Source: Panax quinquefolius (taxonomy: Eukaryota > Streptophyta > Magnoliopsida > Apiales > Araliaceae). Taken from it: DNA of 64,000 nucleotides. Positions 25,211 to 36,356 of the stretch are shown here, piece by piece. A model generated the notes under the pieces. That model did not search any database, was not told where the DNA came from, and saw only the letters and a program-made list of their open reading frames with translations. The stretch lies in assembly GCA_020205615.1 (NCBI GenBank), contig CM035170.1, positions 9,852,311 through 9,916,310 of the forward strand, read 5' to 3'. The first letter of the stretch is position 1; every line of letters begins with the position of its first letter. The position numbers were made by a program, and so were the translations under genes.

Positions 25211-25630
25211 TATAGTGACTTGCTCTGAAGGCATGACTCTATAATCAGTCTCCATGCACTACGATCTGGATTCTCTACGATCTCATAATATTTCGTGTTC
25301 AACTCTACGAACAGTCTTTAGACTTAATTTTTAAATAATACATTTCCATTAAGAAATGATTTAACTTAACAAATTTGATCCACACATTAATTCCTTTTAC
25401 ATAAATTGTCTTTCTAAGGACTTTATAAAAGTTACTGGTTTTATAAATATACATTAATTTCTCATTTCATCGTTAAATCAAACAAATGCATAAGCTAGAG
25501 TATTAACATACTAATATTTTAATAGTTAATACATGTTTATTAATTAAATTTTTAATTATATAAATATATTAGATTGGTAGTTAAATATGTGAAATAAAGA
25601 AATGAACTACTTGTGAATACTAATGGAGTA
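25211..25630. other. AT-rich stretch without recognised features
   Basis: No coding frame, repeat terminus or RNA gene recognised. It separates the copia remnant from the hAT MITE. Confidence 0.5.
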
Positions 25631-25638
25631 TATAAAAT

Positions 25639-26092
25639 CATTGTTTTCAGACCTTGACTGTACCGGCAAATTCAATCGGTTGAACCGGGAACTGGTCTTA
25701 TCTCTGGTATGGTTTGGTCCGGTTTAATTAATTTGGTCAAAAATTGATTGACCTAGTTGACTATCGGTGAAAACGGTGGCCCAACCAATTAATTGACCTA
25801 GTAAACCAGTTTTTAATTATTTTTTATATTTTTTTTACCAATTTTTTTAATGTAAAAATTAACTACTTTTAGTAATATTGTAACTTTACTTTATTATGTT
25901 TTAATTTATTTTTTAAAATTTTATTAATTACTAATAATATATTTTATTAGTAATTAATAAAATTTTAAAATTTTATATTGTTATGACGTCACCGGTTTAA
26001 TAACGGTTCAACCACTAGTTAGACCAATTATCCAACCATTCGATAAATTTTTTGATTCGATAATCGGTCTAACTATGGGTCTAAAAACATTG
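25639..26092. mobile_element. hAT-type MITE with 8-bp target duplication
   Basis: Termini CATTGTTTTCAGACC and (reverse complement of the right end) CAATGTTTTTAGACC form imperfect inverted repeats. Both sides are flanked by TATAAAAT (25631-25638 and 26093-26100). An 8-bp duplication is the hAT signature. The 454-bp element contains many GGTT(G/C)AACCGG-like phrases, a theme of several plant hAT MITEs, and no coding capacity. Confidence 0.85.
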
Positions 26093-26321
26093 TATAAAAT
26101 GCGATAAATGTAACTTTTAAGCCTAGGAGATATAAATTTCAACCCAACCCGTTATCATTCCTACATGCACAAATAATTATCAGATATAAAGAGAGGAATT
26201 TGATTATCATGAAATTAACTTTATGATAAGTTGGTCAATTGATCAATATAATATTGATAAGCAGATAGAGATTACATCCTAACATATAAGTCGCATTGGA
26301 TTGACCAATTGATTAAAATTA

Positions 26322-28282
26322 GGGTTAAGTTCAGATGACCACCTGGAGTTTGGGTGATTTCTCACTTAACCACCTGTAATCAGTAAAGCTACATTTAAAC
26401 ACCCGACCTTTTTAGGTGAAGTGAAAACGTCACATTTTCCATCCAATTTAACTGTGCGTGTATGTCAGGTGTCAAAAAGCGCGTGAAAAGGGGCTTTAAC
26501 AATTAAAAATGACTAAAATAGCCCCTTCTTCCTCTTGACTTTTAAAAGACATTCCTTCTTCTCCCTTCAACCTTTTGTGCAGATCTAAGAAGACATCTCC
26601 TGCCCTCTCTCTCCACTTCTCATGCTTGGTGACTGTTCGGCTTTTCCGGCAGCTGAAATGGGAACCTTCCCAAAATTTTATGGCGATGATAGGTTTTGGG
26701 TTTTGGTTTTGGGGTTCGGATCTTGGTGGTTTTCTGGGTTTGAGATGTTAGGAGTGAGGGATTTGTTTCGGATCTGGTTTATTTTTGGATTTGATCGGTG
26801 ATGGCTTTGGGTTCTCTGCTCCGGTTTGGTGGGTTATTTTCTATAGTATCTTTGATATCAGTTCCCACCAAGGATCGATTAATCGATCTGAGTTAAAAAG
26901 ACTTGAAGGATTCTTGAAATATGAGATAAGGAAGTTCTATTGCTTATAAAGGTGCGGGGAAGCCGCACCTAACCGAGATAAAATTCATCAGATCTCGTGT
27001 GCTTTACAGCATCTTAGGAAAAACTATGCCGACGGATCATAAACCCAAAAACTCCACCCCTATCTAGCCAAATGTTCTTAGGCGTTCTGAATTTCTAGGA
27101 CTCAACTGTCCCTCTGATGTTGTTGACCACCTGCGAGGTCTGCATACTCCTTGAAGCAGTAAAGATACATTTAGCACAAAAAATCATGCAGAAGAAACGA
27201 TGTGGCATTGATTGATTTCTTGATGAGGTAAGCTCCATCATTCGTCATGCTTGCGTTTGTATAGAAGAAAAAGGAGTCAAAATCGCACTAATTGGAATTC
27301 TGAAAAGTTCTGTTCACTAATTGGAATTTGATTGAAGTGAATTAATTTTTAGTTTATCAAGTGCTATTTGGTTCAATTTGATGGCACAATTGTTGAAATT
27401 CATTTAAGAGATTTTGGGTTATTTGTGTGAATTTGGGTGTAAAATTTTGAAGAATGGCAAGAGCTTGTATATTATTTGCTCTGTTTTGGGCCTCCCTTAA
27501 TATTTGCAGTATATATGCTTTATAACTTCAATACAGAGTTTTAGTAAGTCTCAAGTCCAGAAAGAGGTTCCCCAATTAATTGCATTTGGCTATAAAAATT
27601 TGTTCTTTTGCCAATTAGCTCTTAACTTTGTTTGTATGATAACTAAAATTTTGATAAAATATATAAACATGGAGTTTTACTCAAAACAAAGTTGCATATG
27701 CAATATCATTTATCTGAGTAATATGCTGGAAGCCTGGAAGGAAAAGGGTAGATGAGTCCCAGCTAGGTTGTTGTAGGAAGGATTACGTGTTTAGTCTTTA
27801 AGAACAAATTTTTGTGGCATAATTTACAATTCTTTCTTTCCAGTGTTCTTGTATTCCTTTTGTATTACTGTACAAGCTCCTGTGTTTTCTATTATTCTCT
27901 GTGAGTCAGGTTCCTGCATTCTTACAAAGGAATCCAATTTTTTAGTTTGAACATATTAGTGAGCAACATTTATTCTCTGTGAGATTTATTTGATGAAAAT
28001 ATTTATATATAACGAGGAATTATTGTTTCGCTGCATTTGAGTTGATTAAAGTGTTTACTCTGTTTTTTGTTTGTTAGAAAAACAGAGAGAGATGAACATG
28101 CATCTGTCTTTTATATATAACGAGGGTAATTAAGTCTTTATCCAACTTAAGTAACAGAGTTATGACAGAAAGCAGTTTTTCACTTCACCTCAAAAAATCG
28201 AGTATTTAAATGTAATTTTACTGACTACAGATAATTAAATGAGAAATCATCCAAACCCCAAGTGATCATCTGAACTTAACCT
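26322..28282. mobile_element. Non-autonomous Mutator-like element, 9-bp target duplication
   Basis: Inverted termini of about 105 bp start GGGTTAAGTTCAGATGA on the left and AGGTTAAGTTCAGATGA on the right (reverse complement). The similarity continues through GGTGAAGTGAAA. The flanks are TTAAAATTA at 26313-26321 and 28283-28291, the 9-bp size made by Mutator transposases. The 1.96-kb element has no transposase. About 26560-27230 is less AT-rich and reads like a gene's leader and first exon or intron, so a captured host fragment (Pack-MULE) is possible but unproven. Confidence 0.85.
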
Positions 28283-28291
28283 TTAAAATTA

Positions 28292-28526
28292 TTTTTATGC
28301 TACTCACCTCTAAAGAGAACGAGATAGACCGAGGAGGAGTTCGCCACCTCTTTGCCGACAGGAGATTGCTGGGTCCCACTTAAACACATTGTCTGGGGTG
28401 TTAAGTTAGGTATGTGGAGTACCCAATTTTAACGTCAGTGTGTATATCACAGTAGGGCCACGCCACAATGTGCTGAGCTGTTAAAATTGTTGTACATGAT
28501 ATGGTTACCTTTTCTTTTCTTTTATT

Positions 28527-28561
<35 letters not shown>

Positions 28562-29045
28562 ATGTGTACCTTTCAGATTTGCGCATCTCTTGTGACAAAG
28601 ATCTCCCATGAAAAAGAAATCCCCATGGGTCTACTTACACCTAACTGTAATTATTAGTTTATTAAGGGTGTATTGTATGTATTAAGAGAGTATGGTATAA
28701 TTATTTCAAAAAAGAGTTTATGGTATAATTTTAAAATTTGATATTGTACAATAATATTTTGATAACTAAAAATAATAAATAAAATGATATGTATGATTGT
28801 AATTGATTATAAAATAGTGTGTATTACCAAATTTAAATAATTATTTTCTTATAATTATAACTAAATAAATATGCAGTCAATTCAAATGTTTAATTTAATA
28901 ATTAATTGAAGTAACCTATAATATATGATTTCATATTTATTATTTAAATAAATATCTAATAATCTTATAACTGTAATTAGTTTCTCAAAATTTAATTAAT
29001 ATTTATCTATTTAATAATATAATAAACCATTATTCATATCGTTCG
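28292..29045. other. Gene-free stretch with an (ATT)n microsatellite
   Basis: No gene recognised. A TTTA/ATT run lies at about 28521-28561. The rest is AT-rich and ends at a possible Helitron 3' terminus. Confidence 0.6.
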
Positions 29046-29069
29046 TGTGCGTCGCACAGGTTTTGCTGA
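29046..29069 (+). mobile_element. Possible Helitron 3' terminus
   Basis: TGTGCG-T-CGCACA (29046-29058) forms a 6-bp hairpin. It is followed eight bases later by CTGA (29066-29069), fitting the Helitron pattern of a hairpin shortly before CTRR. No 5' end or Rep/Hel coding sequence was found, so this is only a candidate. Confidence 0.35.
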
Positions 29070-29277
29070 GCTTGTAATTATAATTTGATATTTTATTTTA
29101 TTTTTAATTTTTTTGTAATCATGCATATTTTGTCATAGTAACATTAATACTCACTTTGTTTTATATTATTTGATCATTGTTGACTTTTTAAAGTTAATTT
29201 AAAAGATTTTTAAATTTAAAATTGAAATAATTTTTTTTAATTTTAATCAATATAATAATAAATATTATAAATATATA

Positions 29278-29583
29278 CTCCCTCCGTCCCTATTTAAATG
29301 ACGTTTTAGAGTTTTTTATTTGTCCTTAATTATTTGACGTTTGTTTAAATCTAGGAGAATTAATGACATTTTTTCCAAAATTATCCCTCATTATTCTTTC
29401 TACTTTTTTGATACTGTAAACTCTCTCTCTTTCTTCTCTCCTTATCCCAACAAAACTCTCTTTATCCTAACAAAAAATTTAAGGGTATTATAGATAATTG
29501 AGTACTATATTTAATGCTTTCTAATTATTATCTTAATACTTGTACATATCTCTAAAACGTCATTTAAATAGGGACGGAGGGAG
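29278..29583. mobile_element. Stowaway-like MITE 1
   Basis: Perfectly paired ends CTCCCTCCGTCCCTATTTAA and its complement at the right, flanked by TA on both sides (29276-29277, 29584-29585). 306 bp, non-coding. Same subfamily as the MITE at 33578-33851. Confidence 0.92.
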
Positions 29584-29856
29584 TATATAGTAATTGTCCT
29601 GGACCATCTTAATCTAATTTCAATGAAGTTGTCACATAAAAATCACTAAAAGACGCATGCAAGTCCAGACAGAGTGGAGAGTAGAGAGCGTAGAATCCTG
29701 AGCCACCCTACCTAGTGGCTAATGGAGATAGCTGTATCTGTATTCATATATAATTAATGATGCTATATCTATGTAGGAGTAGATACAACCATATTACTCC
29801 GATACAAACATAGCAAATACTACTCCATAGAGACAACAATTTACATATAATTTATA

Positions 29857-30112
29857 CTCCCTTCCTTCTAAATTAATTATTCAGTTTTGATTTTTTAAAA
29901 TTAAATTGACCTTTTTAAAACTAATTTTTTTATTATTTTTGCAAAAATATAGGTGAAGAGATTATAACCAAAAAAAAGTATATACAATTTATTACTAATC
30001 CTAATTTTTATAAATTTAGAAATATATTTATATATGCTTAATTATTAATTCTAAAAATAGTCAATTTAACTTAAAAAATCAAAATTGGGCAGTTAATTTG
30101 GGACGGAGGGAG
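29857..30112. mobile_element. Stowaway-like MITE 2
   Basis: Begins CTCCCTTCCTTCTAAATTAA and ends TTAATTTGGGACGGAGGGAG, with TA on both sides. The inner arms also pair (CAGTTTTGATTTTTTAA with its complement). 256 bp. Confidence 0.88.
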
Positions 30113-30289
30113 TAGCAAATATTTATAAATGACTATTTTTGTAAAATAGTCATTTAATTTAATCATCTCCTCTTCTAATTATAATAAGATAAATGTATAT
30201 ACATCAAAATCTAAAAATAACAATTAACCTACGGGTATCGATGCTTGAGCATCAAAATCCAGACCCTAATTTTTATTTTTTTATTATGG

Positions 30290-30550
30290 AGTGATATTTT
30301 TACATATAATTTTAATATTTTTATATATGTCCTATTATATAATTTTTATAACTTTCTAGGAGAATAAATTATTTATTTTTCTATATTATCACTACTTTTT
30401 CTCATTGTCCCAATAAATTCTCACTCTTAGTATTAATAGTTTTTAACTTTTCATAAAGAGATAGTGATTAAATTTTATATATTTTAACTAATACTAGTAT
30501 TAAATGACTTTCTTAATATATATGTAAAAATTTCAAATAACACTTATTTA
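30290..30550. mobile_element. Possible degenerate inverted-repeat MITE
   Basis: GAGTGATATTTTTACATATA near 30291 is mirrored by the complement of TATATATGTAAAAATTTCAA near 30518-30538. The arms are imperfect and no clear target duplication was found. Confidence 0.35.
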
Positions 30551-31008
30551 AGAACCGAGGTAGCAGTAACAGGGAGATTATAATTTTGGTAGAGAAGCAT
30601 GAGTGTATAGTGTTTGAAAATGGAGAGCAGTTCCTATTTTTCATGTCTTCTTGTGTCTTTCATTTAAAATTTGACCCATAATGTCTTATTTAACACCAAT
30701 TAGAGGATCTGCTCTCTTGAAAATGACAAAGTCGTTGATAATATCGAAAAGAGTTGTGTAATCCCAAAGGCATATTGTCTCATCATCTTTATTTGTGTTG
30801 GTCAAATAAAGAATAATAAAAATATTGAAGGAGTGACCATGCCTGTCCTTCCCTTCCCTTCCCTTGTCCTAGATCCTACTACTAGTCTTGAGCTGCATCA
30901 AGTTGGGTGTCTCCTTGCTAGAACCGGCCTACACCTCCAAGGTTTTCTAGGGCCGTCTTTCCATTATTTTTGTTTTCTCTAACCCTTCCCTATCTCATTG
31001 GTATTTGT

Positions 31009-31051
<43 letters not shown>
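31009..31051. repeat. Compound (TC)n(AC)n microsatellite
   Basis: About 14 TC units pass directly into about 8 AC units. The overlapping open frame at 30970-31161 is a by-product of this run. Confidence 0.95.
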
Positions 31052-31143
31052 AATCAGATACATGCACGCAACTTCAATTTGTTTTTATTTTTTTATTTTT
31101 CTTGTTCACCATAAATCAATTTAGAAAAAACGATTTATATTTT

Positions 31144-31384
31144 ACTCTGTCCCTTTCTTAAATATAAATTGTTTTAAAGTTATGCATAATTGTATACTAA
31201 AAAAATAATTATAAAATATTAAATATAATATCAATTATTTATATTATCTTTTTATTAAAAAAAAGGTGTGATATTTATTGAACATAAAATAACGATAAAA
31301 ACAAAGTTATGTTTAATACTTAAATAATTAATACTTATTTAAAATTCTAAAATCATAAAAAATACTTATATTAAAGAAGTGAGT
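31144..31384. mobile_element. Degenerate Stowaway-like MITE, weak
   Basis: Starts CTCTGTCCCTTTCTTAAATA and ends with AAAGAAGTGAG, bounded by TA. The inverted ends share TACTC...TTCTT.AATATAA only. Confidence 0.3.
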
Positions 31385-32441
31385 ATTAATTTGAGCCTAC
31401 GAGATACAATGAATCTTTTTAAAATTATATAGGTGCTGCTTTTGTAGTACAGAGCGAGAGATTTATTTTTTTTATGCATGTATATCGTAATTGTATTAAT
31501 TAATTATTCAAAATTAACTTCATTCCTTGAATATGACCCATTTTAAACAACTATGGTAAAAAGATTTATTTTTTACAGTAAATAATTGATTAAATCACGC
31601 ATTACATTGTATATTCATAATTGCGTTGTATACTGATAATATTTTTTATGTACAATAATAAAAAAATAATCCGGCAGTTCGCATGTACATAAAATCTGTA
31701 ATTATGTTAACCCGAGAAAATTATACCAAAGTTTCAAAGCTCTTAATTTAAAAGGGTGAAGTCGATCTAGTTTCAATGACTTGTTTTTACTTTAATTTTT
31801 CTATTCCTCTTTGAGCAATTAGTTACGGAAAATTATTATAAATTTTTTTATTGGTATAAATCATGACATGGCATGCCACATGGCTGACAAATGTTTTTCT
31901 GAGACTAACCTGGATTTAATCTTGCCTATAGGAGCAGAAACAAAACCTCTAGGATCAAATTCCAACCACTTAATAATAATATGAATATATATATACAAAT
32001 GAAATTTGTTTAATTGGTTGGATTTTGGGCTCCCACTCATGGCATCAACAAGTTAGACAAATTAAAGAATAATAAATACTACCCCTAGTATGAAAAAAAC
32101 TTTAAAATTATTTAATATACACATATTATGTGTATATTATATTATAGGCAATATGATTATACACAATTGTGTATATTTTATTTATGCACAGTCTGTTAAA
32201 ATTATGTCATTTTGACAAATTTATTTTTTTTAAAAATAATTTTTCTTCTCTCAAATCAGAAATCAAAAATAAATCTGTCAAAACAACATAGTTTTAACTG
32301 ATTATACACATAAAAAATGTACACAAGTGTGTATAGTAATAGTTTGGCGACAAAGTGTGGTCATGCAAGTGAGATTGGGAAACCCCATGAGGATTAAACT
32401 AAAGATCATGCCCACTCTAATTTATTTTATTACTACTATTA

Positions 32442-32711
32442 CCTTCGTCCCATAATAAGTGCTTTTTTAACTAAAATCACACATACCAATACACAAACTA
32501 AAATAATAAAAATACCCTTAATATATTTTCTTTGAAGTTGAAGAGTTAATAAGTGTCATTTAATTATAGTGATGATAAGATGCAATAAATACCATTGAAT
32601 GCATAAGGGATATATGAGAAAATATTACAAAAATTGTATCGGAGTTCTAACACATCACTTATTTTGAAAAAAATTATTAAGCCTAAAAAAGTACTTATTG
32701 TGATAGGAAAG
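32442..32711. mobile_element. Stowaway-like MITE 3
   Basis: Starts CCTTCGTCCCATAATAAGTG. The reverse complement of the right end reads CTTTCCTATCACAATAAGTA, and both continue into CTTTTTTA. TA flanks both ends. 270 bp. Confidence 0.65.
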
Positions 32712-33168
32712 TAGTACTATTTTGACCAGTTTAGAAAGTAAAAAAACCAAATAAGAAAAGGTCAATATTGTCATGTCACATGCAATGAATTAAATGGATT
32801 GATTAGTTAAATGATTAATGTGGATTCTTATGTTAACATATCCATAATTAATAATTTGGACACAATTATCGAATATTCGCACGCATAAGACCGGTCGCAA
32901 TTGGTATAATAATTAATTAATTAATTGAGGCCTGGCATGTGACAAGATCTTGGGATTGAGTCCTCCTGCACGACGCCGGCAACAAGTTTTCTTTCATGAT
33001 CCAATCTTAATCTTACCCACAGCCGGACCGGACCGGACCGCACGAATTATATAAATTAATTAATGGGAGATCAAGGTAATACATAATCATTTGTAGCAGG
33101 AGAACATGGACTCACTCAACAATGTTAAAGGCTTGGAACATACTTCTGTTTTTCCAATTTATTTATTA

Positions 33169-33397
33169 CTCCCTCCGTCCCTAGGATAAAAGTTTTTATT
33201 ATTATTTTGGGTTGTCCGATGTTAAATGTCCTCTTTCTTTTAATAACCAAATTTGTACATATTTTTTCCTATTATGCCCGTAGCATTAAATATCTCATAC
33301 TTTTCTTATTCTAATTCTCTCTCCATATTTAATGACATTATTATGGGCAATTTTGTCATTTTATTCCACCAGGACTTTTATCCTGATACGGAGGGAG
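33169..33397. mobile_element. Stowaway-like MITE 4
   Basis: Starts CTCCCTCCGTCCCTAGGATA and ends TATCCTGATACGGAGGGAG, with TA at 33167-33168 and 33398-33399. The inner arms pair as AAAGTTTTTA against ACTTTTATCC-type sequence. 229 bp, non-coding. Confidence 0.88.
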
Positions 33398-33404
33398 TAG
33401 TATT

Positions 33405-33571
33405 TTTTTTTAATGTGGAGTATCCGATTTGCAGTAACTAATTTCCCCACCTCTGGGTCGGCTAAATTTGAGTTGGTGGTATTCAAACTCAAGACGTTTG
33501 AGTTTACGGCTCGTCTCGGTGTCTCATTTGAACCACTACACCAATTGCTGGGGTTCAATTTTTAATAAAAG
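33405..33571 (-). mobile_element. tRNA-derived SINE-like insertion with target duplication
   Basis: On the minus strand a box A-like TGGTGTAGTGGTTCA (about 33530-33545) lies 35-45 bp upstream of a box B-like GAGTTTGAATACC (about 33479-33491). A run of T on the plus strand at about 33403-33412 would be the 3' A tail. The 8-bp repeat GTAGTATT flanks it at 33397-33404 and 33572-33579. Box matches, tail and duplication together suggest a short SINE. The family is not identified. Confidence 0.55.
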
Positions 33572-33577
33572 GTAGTA

Positions 33578-33851
33578 TTCCCTCTGTCCCTATTTGAATG
33601 ACATTTTAGAGATGGACACAAGAATTAAGATAATGATTGGAAAACATTAAATATAATACTCAATTGTCTATAATACCCTTAAATCATTAATTTATCATAG
33701 CACAAGAGTTTAAAGTACCAAAAAAATAGATAGAGTAATGAGGAGTAATTTTGAAAAAATTATTTTTAATTCTGCTAAATTTGAACAAACGTCAATTAAT
33801 TATGAATAAATAAAAAATTCTAAAACGTCATTTAAATAGGGACGGAGGGAG
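33578..33851. mobile_element. Stowaway-like MITE 5
   Basis: Starts TTCCCTCTGTCCCTATTTGA and ends CATTTAAATAGGGACGGAGG plus GAG, bounded by TA. 274 bp. Its right arm in reverse complement matches the start of the MITE at 29278, so it is the same family in opposite orientation. Confidence 0.9.
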
Positions 33852-34379
33852 TATAATTTTCTATTTTCTTCATACAACTACTAAGAACATAACTTACAAG
33901 TTACAACCCATAGATAAAAAGCCCAACAAAGACTGGGCTTAGTTAGAAATGGTAAACAAATTTCTTAGGCTAGTAAACACCAAAAATCATCTACTGTTTT
34001 CGAAAAGAGTTATATTATGTAGGCTGAAAAAATCCAAAACACATCGTAATTAATTGCAAATTTAAGATATTTATCACTGTATTTGACTCGGCACATATTT
34101 CGGTATTTTGTTACGAGTTACGAATTATTTTTAGTTTAAATATAAATTATTATTTTGAACTCTTCACATTTTTTTTATTTTGATGGTCGTTCTGTAAATT
34201 TTTTCAATTAGATATTTTAATTTTTAATTAGGAACAATTACATATTATAGTACATTTTTAAAAGTAATTACAAAAATCATACATTCATAAAATAATTACA
34301 AAAATATGACACTTCATCATTTTTATTTTCAATAAGGGATTAATATTAATGGGCTGACATAGTAAATTAGTTTACATCT

Positions 34380-34660
34380 TCATTCGGCCTCTCTATCTCT
34401 CTCCCCCCTTACTATTTCTCTCTCTTCTCCCTTACTACTTCTCTTTCTCCTCTCGAAGTCACTCGTCGTCGTCCTCTTCCGCCGCCGTCGCAACACCATA
34501 GACTATCAACTCTGACAGAAAATTGAATACGTGACTTTCAGGCTATGTTTTCAAGCTAATACGTGACTTTCTCTTTCCAACTCTGACAGTCGAATACGTG
34601 ACTTTCTCTCTCCAACTCTCTCACAACTGAAAGGATTCTGATTTCTCTCTCTAAGGTCTG
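34380..34660 (+). other. CT-rich leader-like sequence in the Mutator-like element
   Basis: Pyrimidine-rich (CTCTCT, CTTCTC) with a GC patch CGTCGTCGTCC-TCTTCCGCC and two copies of AATACGTGACTTTC (about 34526 and 34592). It resembles a 5' untranslated region ahead of the exons starting at 34787. Confidence 0.4.
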
Positions 34661-34786
34661 CTTCTAATTTCTGTTAATTCTCATTCTACTAATTAAGTGT
34701 CAATATGATCATATATATACGCTATGTTTCTAACAGAATGGGGTATTGATTGTTTGGATTTGTGTTGTTTTTATGTTTTGTATAGA

Positions 34787-36186
34787 ATGGTTGATATAAG
34801 GAAGAAGGATGGAAAGAGGAAAAGAATCATAGAGGGTGATTCTATTAAGGACTTGAAGAAATTTGTTTGGGTTTGTGCAGTTGGATTCTGATTTTGATGT
34901 TCCTGTAGTCAAGACAGAAGCTCAAGTTCATAGCCAGAAGATATTTCCAACCCAAAAAATTTTAAAGGTGTGCTAATTTAAATTTTATTATTGTTACTAT
35001 CTTATAACTATTTGGTTACTTCTGCATTATGTTTTGGTTACTGTTAGATTGTGATTCGGATACCATTTTTGTTACCATGATTTGGTATTTTGGTTACTTT
35101 TTATATTGTTATGGTTACCATGTATTTGCTTAGTATACATGGTTGACTTAACTGGTTTTGATGTACATGTTTATGTATTGGTTACCATTAAAACATGTTT
35201 TGATTACTATCATATAAATATTTGGTTACTTCTTTAGTATGTTTTTGGTTATTGTTAGTTTTTAATTTGGATTCTATTTTTGTTTCCTTGAGTTGGGATT
35301 TTGGTTACTATTTTTTGTTGTTCTGGTTACCATGTATTTGCTTAGTATATATGGGTTGACTAAACTGTGTTTGGTCTATATGTTGTTTATGTATTGGTTA
35401 CCATTAATATATATTTTGGTTACTAACATATAACTGTTTGGTTACTTTATTAGTATATTTTTTGTAGTTGTTGGCTTATGATTTGGATACCATTTTTTTT
35501 CCCTCAATTGAGATTTTGGTTACTTTTATATGTTATTTTGGTTCCAATGTATTTGCTTAGTATACATTGGTTGACTAAACTGAGTTTGGTATACATGTTG
35601 TTTATGTGTTGGTTACCATTAAAACATGGTTTGGTTACTATCATATAATTGTTTGGTTACTTCTTTAGTATATTTTTTGGTACACATTTTTGTTTTGGTG
35701 ACCTTTAAATTATGTTTTGGTTAATATTATATATAATTGTTTGTTTACTACATAAAATGGTCTGTACTACATGTTATTTATATTTTGGTCACTATTAGAT
35801 TATATAATATAACTTTTTGGTTACTGCTTTATTATGGTATGGTTAATGTTATATTATGATATGTTAACTATTATTGTGCAGTCAATGTGGGATGTTGGTT
35901 ATTTGTTATACTCTGTTTTGGCTACTGTGTAATTGTTATATTATGTTTTGATTAGTATGCTTTTATTTGTTGGTCACTACGTAACTGTTTATGTTATAAA
36001 TATTGTTTATATTTGGTTACTAATGACTGTGTAAATCTGATTATGTTTATTTGCAGTTATGAGATCTTTATTATGAGGAATGCAACAGAAAATTCACTAG
36101 AATTAAAAGTTATATATTGGTGTGACATGGAAGTCCCCAACATTATTACCAAGAAATTGAACCCAAGTCAGTTGGAGAAGTTTAAG
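34787..36186 (+). pseudogene. Three-exon gene fragment in the Mutator-like element, DUF1985/Ulp1-like
   Basis: Exon A starts with ATG at 34787 (MVDIRKKDGKRKRIIEGDS). Unspliced, it stops at 34889. Exon B follows a CAG acceptor at 34880 and reads LDSDFDVPVVKTEAQVHSQK, ending at a GT donor after 34967. Exon C follows TTGCAG at 36056 and reads YEIFIMRNATENS ... KLNPSQLEKFK, ending at a donor after 36186. The lysine/arginine-rich start and a KL-PSQ-EKFK block resemble DUF1985-type proteins that Mutator-like elements carry with Ulp1 protease domains. No protease domain is seen. The third exon is followed 170 bp later by the copia insertion. The assignment is from memory and moderate at best. Confidence 0.45.
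34985..36050 (+). repeat. GGTTACT-type degenerate repeats, period about 215 bp
   Basis: The phrase TTTGGTTACT(T/A) recurs many times. At a higher level a block containing GTATTGGTTACCATTAA, then TTGGTTACTTCTTTAGTAT, repeats about every 215 bp (near 35014, 35231, 35445, 35655). The array is the intron between exons B and C and forms the left arm of the element's inverted repeat. Related sequence continues at 45600-45950. Confidence 0.82.
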
Positions 36187-36356
36187 GTATCATTAGTTTG
36201 TGGATGTATTATTTTTGTAAATAATAAACCCAAGTCATAATAAACCATGTATTTGCTTAGTATACATTGATGTATTATTTTTGTAAATTCCTTTAAATCT
36301 ATTCTACAATGGTTATGCTCTTCTAGAAAATTCATTGGAAAAGTTATGGTTAAATT

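Noticed and set aside
31009..31051. GAGA-element-like regulatory site
   Set aside because: A plain dinucleotide microsatellite with no gene nearby.
32159..32176. Perfect palindrome TATACACAATTGTGTATA
   Set aside because: Short and in AT-rich DNA with neighbouring ACAC/GTGT phrases; no evidence that it is more than chance or a MITE fragment.
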